Source of the DNA: Oscillospiraceae bacterium
GTDB taxonomy: Bacteria; Bacillota; Clostridia; Oscillospirales; Ruminococcaceae
Direction: 5' to 3'
DNA length: 64,000 nt
NCBI GenBank assembly: GCA_021200775.1
Contig: JAJQGB010000009.1
Location: forward strand, 191,773 to 255,772
In this document: piece after piece, positions 57,350 through 64,000 of the stretch
Layout of the letters: each line of letters begins with the position of its first letter
Numbering within the stretch: position 1 is the first letter of the stretch
The notes under the pieces: generated by a model
Seen by the model: the letters and a program-made list of their open reading frames with translations, nothing else
Databases searched by the model: none
Told to the model about the DNA's origin: nothing
Program-made: the position numbers and the translations under genes

Positions 57350-58875
57350 CGGACGTGCGAGATATATTTACCCTTATTCTCATATCCTCCCTGTTCACAG
57401 GATTTATAATGCTTCTTCTCTGCACTTATGATTTGCGGCTCGGGAAGCATCTTTCTCCCAAAAAGAGATCAGCCGTTGCAGACCTGACTCTTGCCCTTCA
57501 ACCGGCAATACTTTTGCTTGCAATCATGTTTTCGATGATTCCGCCCCATGAAGTGGCAACCGGAGTCTCCACCGGCACAGTCGTTGACGGCTTCACAGTT
57601 CCAGTAACTGCTACCGAAGTATCGACGACGGTCGACAGCACAGTCGGCGTTACGGTCAGTTACGGAATCGATTTCGGAATAATCTTCGGCGTTCTCACCC
57701 TGATATGGCTAGCCGGCGTCGCAGTCACGGCTCTTTATAAGATAGTGTCGTATCTCCGCTTTGTACATAATCTCAAAAAGAGCCTCATGAAATGCGACTA
57801 TGATGCGTCAGTTCCGGTGTTCAAAAGCCCGAAGGCGACTTCACCATTCTTAATGGGCTTCTTCCGGGCGAAGATTATTCTCCCTGAGAAGCCGATGGAT
57901 GAAGGCGAACTTGAATTGGCAATAAAGCACGAGCTGATTCACCACAACCGCCACGACATCCAAAAGAAGTTCTGGGCGGAGCTCTTGAAGTGCATAAACT
58001 GGTTCAATCCGGCGTTTTATGTGTTTGCGAATAAGCTTTCGGAGTTGTCGGAATTGACGGTTGACGAGATTCTGTCGTCAGATTTAGACCATACACAGAA
58101 AAAGGCATATGGCGGATTGCTTCTGAAATTTGCTTCAGCCGGGACAGGAAGCATTTTCTGCTCCGAACTGAGCAAAGCCGCAAGCAACCTTGCCGCAAGA
58201 TTGGAGGTTATTATGCAGGAAAGCAGAAATAAAATCACAAGAAAGGAAAAGATTATTCTGGCAACTCTGGCGGTGTTAGTAGTCGCAGTAGTCGGTCTCA
58301 GCATAGGCATCTGCGCCGCCGCCATGCCGGAGGATGCTGGCTCAGACCTTGCCCCGGGCGAGACGAGAATCATTGAAATCGATGAGAGCAAGACTATCGA
58401 GATTTATGGCATTGAGCAGGAACCGGCGGATACCTATATACTTCTTCCCGATGTCGGCGAGAAGCTTGACGAGGATTCTGTCACCGGCGACATCCCGACA
58501 AGGGGAATGTATCTTTGCAACCTCACCAAGGATGAGGACGGCAACCTGACATTTGAAAACGTTGCACTCACCAACGGGGAGATGCTGGTAATGGCTGTAG
58601 ATTACGCAATCACTATTTCGTCAGGAAGTGAAGTCGAAATCTACATAACGCCGAACTTCTCCATGGACTATTCCAACACTGACGGTAACGGCGAGCATAT
58701 CGGAGTTGGCTATATCCTTGATGGCGAAGCAGTCGAGCTCTTCAACGGCTTCATTCAGGAGGAAGGCATAAGGGTTTCCTTCACCGTTGAAGAGGCGGGC
58801 GAGTACCAGCTCTATGTTGCCAACTATTCTGCCGGTATGCAGAACTACGAGAGCATTGAGGTTGAGATAGACTAA
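57346..58875 (+). CDS. BlaR1-like M56-family membrane metallopeptidase
   Basis: IKHELIHHNRHD; CINWFNPAFYVFANKL; GTG start overlapping the upstream stop codon. Confidence 0.9.
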   Translation: MTDVRDIFTLILISSLFTGFIMLLLCTYDLRLGKHLSPKKRSAVADLTLALQPAILLLAIMFSMIPPHEVATGVSTGTVVDGFTVPVTATEVSTTVDSTVGVTVSYGIDFGIIFGVLTLIWLAGVAVTALYKIVSYLRFVHNLKKSLMKCDYDASVPVFKSPKATSPFLMGFFRAKIILPEKPMDEGELELAIKHELIHHNRHDIQKKFWAELLKCINWFNPAFYVFANKLSELSELTVDEILSSDLDHTQKKAYGGLLLKFASAGTGSIFCSELSKAASNLAARLEVIMQESRNKITRKEKIILATLAVLVVAVVGLSIGICAAAMPEDAGSDLAPGETRIIEIDESKTIEIYGIEQEPADTYILLPDVGEKLDEDSVTGDIPTRGMYLCNLTKDEDGNLTFENVALTNGEMLVMAVDYAITISSGSEVEIYITPNFSMDYSNTDGNGEHIGVGYILDGEAVELFNGFIQEEGIRVSFTVEEAGEYQLYVANYSAGMQNYESIEVEID

Positions 58876-58891
58876 TCCGATTCTGCACACG

Positions 58892-58925
58892 AAAACCCAC
58901 CCGGACTATTCCGAGTGGGTTTTGT
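58892..58925. terminator. Terminator hairpin
   Basis: AAAACCCACCCGGactattCCGAGTGGGTTTTG. Confidence 0.85.
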
Positions 58926-58938
58926 TTGTGTTACGGGA

Positions 58939-60342
58939 TTATCCCAAACCGTCAATAAATCCCTGCAGATATTGTGTAGCGTTATCAATGACCTTGAGAT
59001 TGCGTCTGTCGAAAATCTGATAGTTTCCGCCGTCGTCCCAGACAATGCAGGCAATGCCGTACTTCTTCGCAGTCGAGATGAAGCACTTTGCCTATTCGTA
59101 TCTCTGGTCGTCGTTATTTTTGTAGTAACAGCCCATCTCGCCGATGATGACGGGGATGCCCTCGCTTACGAAATTCTTGTAAAGCTTTCTCATAAGAGAA
59201 GTAATTTCGCTTTCGGCGGAGCTGTCAAACTTGGTAGTGGTCGTGTCTTCGACAGAGCAAAGATTGCTCGGAGTGTAGGCGTGAACGGTGAGAATGAGAT
59301 TTCCGCACTCGTCCTCCGGCATCTCGAAAACAGAAGACCATAGAGTATAGTCGGGGCTACTGCAATATGTGGATATCATGAGATATCTTGTAGCGTTGTT
59401 TCCGCCGGATGCACGGACGACGTTTACGAACGCCTGGTCGCAATCCATAATCGTCTGCATTGCGTCCCTGCAGATGGCGCTGGAATCGTCGTACCACCAC
59501 ACATAATCGGTGCCTTCAGGTCTCGGCTCGTTCATCGGCTCGAATAAAAGGTGCTCGTCGTAATCCTTGAACCATTCCGCAATCTGTGTCCAGATTTTCG
59601 TTATGTACTCAACCGCCTGGTCGTGGTTGACGGGATTGTAGACGTCGTTGTCGTGGTGGGAGTTTATAATAACGTACATGTCGTTTTCGAGTGCCCAGTC
59701 GACAATCTCCTGCACCATTTCAAGGAAATCTTCGTCGATGTTGTAATCATCGTCGCAGTGATAGCTCCATGAAACCGGAATACGGATTGTGTTGAACCCG
59801 GAATCGTAGACAAGGTCGATAATCTCTTCGGTCGTGTACGGGTTGCCCCAGTAGGTTACGTTTGAAGATGTCGTGTCAAGAGTGTTTCCAAGGTTCCAGC
59901 CGACGCCCATAGCTTTAATCAGGGATTTGGAATCGACCTGAATAATCTCGTCGACGTGGGCTTTTGCCTTTTCTTCCTCCGGTTCGGCTTCAGTCGTGGC
60001 AACGGTAGTTGTTGTTGCGGCAGTAGTTGTTGTAGCCGCAGTAGTGGTAGTAGCCGCTGTCGTAGTAGTAGCCGCAGTGGTAGTGGTCGCCGCAGTCGTG
60101 GTTGTGGCTTCAGTTGTGGTAGTTGCTTCTGTAGTAGTTTCAACCGTGGTTGTGGTCGCTTCCGTGGTGACTTCAGTAGTGGTCGTCACTTCTTCGGTGG
60201 TGGTTTCCACGGTAGTGGTTACTTCCGGAACCGTGGTGACAGCCACATCGGAAGTGATTACCTCCTCAGTAGCTCCGCTTGCACATCCGCAAAGGCTGAA
60301 AACCATTGCGAAAATAAGTAATGCTGAAATAAATCTTTTCAT
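58939..60342 (-). pseudogene. GH5-family glycoside hydrolase lipoprotein interrupted by an in-frame TAG at 59092-59094
   Basis: MGVGWNLGNTLD, FEPMNEPR, VIIGEMGC; frame continues past TAG as AKCFISTAKKYGIACIVWDDGGNYQIFDRRNLKVIDNATQYLQGFIDGLG-stop. Confidence 0.8.
59995..60185 (-). repeat. Thr/Ala-rich linker-encoding tandem repeat
   Basis: Repeated ACTACTACTGCG-type units encoding ATTTTAATTTT. Confidence 0.85.
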
Positions 60343-60391
60343 ATTCAATACCTCCTGATAAATTGTAACATATATCGGGAAGAATAGCAAG

Positions 60392-60424
60392 AAAAATCCC
60401 CGAGCTTTTTGCTCAGGGATTTCA
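60392..60424 (-). terminator. Terminator downstream of tRNA-Leu
   Basis: AAATCCCTGAGC aaaaa GCTCGGGGATTTTTC on the minus strand. Confidence 0.85.
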
Positions 60425-60428
60425 AAAC

Positions 60429-60512
60429 TGGTGCGGCAAGTGGGACTTGAACCCACACGTCTATGACACACGCACCTCAAACGTGCCTGTCTGCCTATTC
60501 CAGCACTGCCGC
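60429..60512 (-). tRNA. tRNA-Leu(GAG), CCA encoded
   Basis: Minus strand GCGGCAGTGCTGGAATAGGCAGAC...CACGT TTGAGGT GCGTG...GTGGGTTCAAGTCCCACTTGCCGCACCA. Confidence 0.93.
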
Positions 60513-60701
60513 ATATTTTTGTCGGAGAAGTGTTCTCTCAAACAACTCCTACATTATAGCACCGACTTCCCGACTTGTCAACCCCAAATTTCAAAAAAAT
60601 TTTTCTTATCTCTTACTTCGACTTTTTCACCAAGTGGTACTTTACAACCGGCGAAAACAATGCTATAATTTCAATATAAAACTCAAAGGGAGGACTTTTT
60701 G

Positions 60702-61949
60702 GTGTCTTGGGTTAAAAGAATTTTGTCGGTAATTGTTTGTCTTACTGTCGTTCTGGCGACGTTTTCCGCTTGCGGAGAGACTGAAGTGGTGCTTCCTGAT
60801 GAAGACGGCTGGGTAACTGCCTGGGCGGCGGCTCCCGAAGCTTCCGATGTCGACACGCTTCCCTCAAACCCGGGACTGAAAAATAACACCCTCCGTGAGG
60901 TCATTCGCCCCAGCATTTCCGGGGACACCATCACTATAACTCTCTCGAATGAATACGGCTCGATTCCTGTCGTCTTTGAAAGCGTGCATATCGCAAAGCT
61001 CAAATCCTCCGGAAGCGACGCTATAGATACATCCACCGACACGGTTCTCACCTTTGATGGCTCCGAAAGCGTAACTGTCGAAGCCGGAGCAACCGTCACC
61101 TGCGACGCCATAAGCTTTGAAGTCGAAGCTCTCGAAGAAATCGCAGTTTCAATCCATCTTGGGGACTACACCGGCGGAACTGTAACCTGCCACAAGCTCT
61201 CAAACTATTCGACATGGGTCACCGAGGGCAACTGTGTCTCGGACGAAAGCTTCTCGGCGGTCAAGGTAATGAGCAGTTGGTACTATATAACACGGCTCGA
61301 CGTCTGGAGCGAAGCGGGAACGAAGGCTATTGTCTGCCTCGGAGACTCGATAACAGACGGTGCCTGCTCGACCTATAACCAGTACCAGTCCTGGTGCGAC
61401 CAGCTGGCGGAGATGCTTAACTCCAATCCCGACACCGAAAATATTTCGGTAGTCAACATGGGAATTTCCGGGAACATGATTACCAGCGAGTACTCCGATT
61501 CCGCAGTGAACCGCCTCGAGAGGGACGTTCTTGAAGTCTCGGGAGTCCGCTATGTCATACTATTAATAGGTATAAACGACGTCGGAACCGCACAGGCGGA
61601 CATTTCCGACGAGATGATAGAGTGTTATAAGGAGATAATCTCCCAGTGCCACGCCGCAGGACTGAAGGTCTATGCCGGAACACTGACTCCCGTTAAGGGA
61701 AACTTCTACTATTCCGAACTTCACGAGAAGATTCGCACTGCCGTCAACGAGTTCCTCACATCTGAAGATTCCGGCTTTGACGGAGTGATAGATTTCGGAG
61801 GAGCAATCGCCAGCGAGGATGACTCAGCCCAGATGGCGGACGAGTACAATGGCTCCACCGCTGACTATCTCCACCCGGGAGATGCAGGATACAAGAGAAT
61901 GGCGGAGGAAGCCTATAACTCATTATTGAGCTTTTGGTCGACAACATAA
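60702..61949 (+). CDS. SGNH/GDSL hydrolase lipoprotein
   Basis: CLGDSITDGA, GISGNMI, LIGINDVG, YLHPGDAG; probable GTG start. Confidence 0.88.
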   Translation: MSWVKRILSVIVCLTVVLATFSACGETEVVLPDEDGWVTAWAAAPEASDVDTLPSNPGLKNNTLREVIRPSISGDTITITLSNEYGSIPVVFESVHIAKLKSSGSDAIDTSTDTVLTFDGSESVTVEAGATVTCDAISFEVEALEEIAVSIHLGDYTGGTVTCHKLSNYSTWVTEGNCVSDESFSAVKVMSSWYYITRLDVWSEAGTKAIVCLGDSITDGACSTYNQYQSWCDQLAEMLNSNPDTENISVVNMGISGNMITSEYSDSAVNRLERDVLEVSGVRYVILLIGINDVGTAQADISDEMIECYKEIISQCHAAGLKVYAGTLTPVKGNFYYSELHEKIRTAVNEFLTSEDSGFDGVIDFGGAIASEDDSAQMADEYNGSTADYLHPGDAGYKRMAEEAYNSLLSFWSTT

Positions 61950-61981
61950 TGCCTTTGAGCAGAGGCTGATATTTGAAGAGC

Positions 61982-62017
61982 AAGACACCGTGTGGATTTC
62001 CATGCGGTGTTTTGCTT
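61982..62017 (+). terminator. Terminator after first SGNH gene
   Basis: ACACCGTGTGG attt CCATGCGGTGTTTTG. Confidence 0.8.
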
Positions 62018-62020
62018 TCT

Positions 62021-62165
62021 GAAACCTCTCCGTCTGCGCCTACGGCGCATCCACCTCCCCTTTCAGGGGAGGCTTAGTGTCGTTCTCTCAAAACTCGTAA
62101 CGAGGTAGCAAAAGGCTCCCCTGAAAGGGGAGCTGTCAGCCCAAAGGGCTGACTGAGGGGTTTCC
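62021..62165. repeat. Dispersed palindromic intergenic repeat, copy F
   Basis: GAAACCTCTCC...CCTCCCCTTTCAGGGGAGG...CTCCCCTGAAAGGGGAGCTGTCAGCCCAAAGGGCTGACTGAGGGGTTTCC. Confidence 0.85.
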
Positions 62166-62243
62166 AAAAAAACAGTTTACTTTTCCCGAATAATATGCTA
62201 CAATAGACTTACTTATTTATTTTCATCGAAAGGAACAACTATT

Positions 62244-63542
62244 ATGACTAAGAAATTTGGACATCTTCGTCGGTTTGCGGCTCTTGTTCTGGCTTCGGCA
62301 ATGGCATTTACCACGTTGACAGCTTGCGGGAGCACCGAAAACGACGCTGATGTAACGGAGGAAGAAGAAATGGAAGAAGTAGTTGAAGAAGTAACAGAGT
62401 CCTGGCTTGCGGCTTGGGGAACATCCATGCAGACCGTCTGGTCTTCGGACACTATCCCGAGCGAGGCAACAAGCGGCGAGACGGTCACCATCCGTCAGCA
62501 GATTCGTCCTTCCGTATCGGGAAGCGAACTCAGGTTCACACTTTCCAATCAGTACGGTAGCACAGATCTGGTAATCGACAGCATGGAAATCGCAATGCTT
62601 CTCGCCCCGATGAGCTACGAAATCGACACTGACAGCTCTGTCGCAGTCACCTATGAAGGAAGCACTACCATCACAGTCCCGGCAGGCGAGACCATCGTCA
62701 CCGATGCAGTCGAGTTCAGCTACTCAGCACTCGACGACATCGCCGTTTCTATGGAAATAAGCTCGATGCCGTCAACCATCACGCTTCACAGAGCTTCTCG
62801 TTGCACCAACTGGATTATCACCGGTTCGCACGTTTCTGACAACGACTGGTCGGGAGCTTCCACCTATGCAATGTGGTACTTCCTGGCTGTAATGGACGTC
62901 AAGGCGGACGAAAATTCCGGAAGCGCAATCGTGTGCCTGGGCGACTCCCTTACCGACGGCGCAAGCATCACCGAAAACTCATTCACCCGTTACACCGACG
63001 CACTCATGGAGCTCATGCAGGAAGACCTCTATTTGCAGTATTATTCTGTAATCAACATGGGTGTCGGCGGAACCAATTTCTTAGGTTCGTCTGACAACTC
63101 CACCGGCTTGGGAAGAGTCACAAGAGACATTATTAACATTTCCGGTGTCAAGTACTGTATAGTCCTGATGGGCGTCAACGACATCGGCGGTGCAACTACC
63201 GACATTTCGGCTGACATCATCGCCGGTTACGAAACTCTTGTCGAGCAGTGCCACGAAGCCGGAATCACCGTCATCGGTTGCACAATCACTCCGTTCAACG
63301 GAAGTAGCTACTATTCTGAGCTCCACGAGGAAATCCGCCTTGCCGTAAACGAGTACATCATGTCCGAGGATTCTGCGTTCGACGGCTATGTCGACCTGGC
63401 ATCGGCAGTCGCTTCCGAAGCTGATTCATCGAAGATGGATTCGAGCTACGTTTCCACATGGAACGACTATCTCCACTTCAACGCAACCGGCTATGGGCTT
63501 CTCGGCTCGACCATTTATGATTATCTTACCATGTTTATCTGA
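62244..63542 (+). CDS. SGNH/GDSL hydrolase lipoprotein, paralog
   Basis: TACGSTEN lipobox; CLGDSLTDGA, LMGVNDIG, YLHFNATGY. Confidence 0.88.
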   Translation: MTKKFGHLRRFAALVLASAMAFTTLTACGSTENDADVTEEEEMEEVVEEVTESWLAAWGTSMQTVWSSDTIPSEATSGETVTIRQQIRPSVSGSELRFTLSNQYGSTDLVIDSMEIAMLLAPMSYEIDTDSSVAVTYEGSTTITVPAGETIVTDAVEFSYSALDDIAVSMEISSMPSTITLHRASRCTNWIITGSHVSDNDWSGASTYAMWYFLAVMDVKADENSGSAIVCLGDSLTDGASITENSFTRYTDALMELMQEDLYLQYYSVINMGVGGTNFLGSSDNSTGLGRVTRDIINISGVKYCIVLMGVNDIGGATTDISADIIAGYETLVEQCHEAGITVIGCTITPFNGSSYYSELHEEIRLAVNEYIMSEDSAFDGYVDLASAVASEADSSKMDSSYVSTWNDYLHFNATGYGLLGSTIYDYLTMFI

Positions 63543-63562
63543 TATATTGAAAGGAACAAACC

Positions 63563-64000
63563 ATGAAGAAACTAAAAAAGAGTCTGTCACTGATAGTCGC
63601 CCTGATGATGGCACTTTCCGTCTTCACCGGATGTGCAAGCAGTTCTCAGGACACTGAAATTACCGAGCCTGCCGTTGTGACATCAGACGCAGAGGTAACC
63701 GAGGCGGTTACCTCAACCGAAGAAGTTACCACCACTACTGAGGCTACAACAACCGAAGCGGTTACAACCACGACGGAAGCGACAACTGCTGTCACCACAG
63801 AAGCGACCACGGCAACCGTTGCAACTACCGAAGAGACAACAGCGGCATATACAGTCGAGGAAATGAACGCCACAATGTACGCAAAAGCGTCCGTAAATGT
63901 CCGTTCCGGTCCTTCGACCGATTATGACAGAATCGGACACCTTGACGAGGGCGAGGAAGTAACCGTTACCGGACTTGCTTCAACCGGCTGGTACCGAATC
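63563..64000 (+). CDS. Lipoprotein with Thr-rich linker and SH3b domain (truncated by window end)
   Basis: MKKLKKSLSLIVALMMALSVFTGCASSS; ATMYAKASVNVRSGPSTDYDRIGHL; frame open to the last base. Confidence 0.82.
   Translation, partial: MKKLKKSLSLIVALMMALSVFTGCASSSQDTEITEPAVVTSDAEVTEAVTSTEEVTTTTEATTTEAVTTTTEATTAVTTEATTATVATTEETTAAYTVEEMNATMYAKASVNVRSGPSTDYDRIGHLDEGEEVTVTGLASTGWYRI

Noticed and set aside
59995-60185. Short regularly spaced repeats considered as CRISPR
   Set aside because: Repeats are contiguous codon-level units inside a coding frame with no unique spacers and no cas genes.
59956-60358. Plus-strand ORFs MATVVVVAAVVVV... and Ser/Gly/Arg-rich 121 aa
   Set aside because: Antisense of the GH5 Thr/Ala linker; no RBS or family signal.

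Overview
The window looks like a chromosomal segment from a Gram-positive, probably Ruminococcaceae/Oscillospiraceae-type Clostridia. This is inferred from gene content, sigmaA-type promoters, lipobox signals and NPxTG-like C-termini. It runs from the end of a trp operon (trpD-C-F-B-A) through a secreted protein and a solute-binding lipoprotein into a ~25 kb Ser/Thr phospho-signalling island (about 9.1-34.1 kb). The island holds five Ser/Thr kinases (four with N-terminal zinc ribbons), two PP2C phosphatases, several FHA proteins, a trypsin-like protease-TM-FHA fusion, and three lipoproteins built from one repeated domain. It ends with a small Pro/Cys-containing peptide gene directly upstream of a radical SAM/SPASM protein with a C-terminal JAMM (JAB) metalloprotease motif. 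At least five promoters in or at the edge of the island share an unusual -35 region (AAACTACGG-like, fixed 20 nt before TATAAT). The rest contains a CE15-like esterase, orphan solute-binding lipoprotein paralogs, a TIGR01212-like radical SAM protein, a probable degenerate MBOAT/DHHW-like pair, HtrA, proS, gtrA, a nucleotidyltransferase, an SDR, a heterodimeric ABC exporter, a probable ncRNA, a BlaI/BlaR1-type pair with two operators, a GH5 gene with an in-frame amber stop, tRNA-Leu(GAG), two SGNH hydrolases and a truncated SH3 lipoprotein. Palindromic intergenic repeats occur throughout. All functional calls come from reading motifs in the sequence; no database searches were run.
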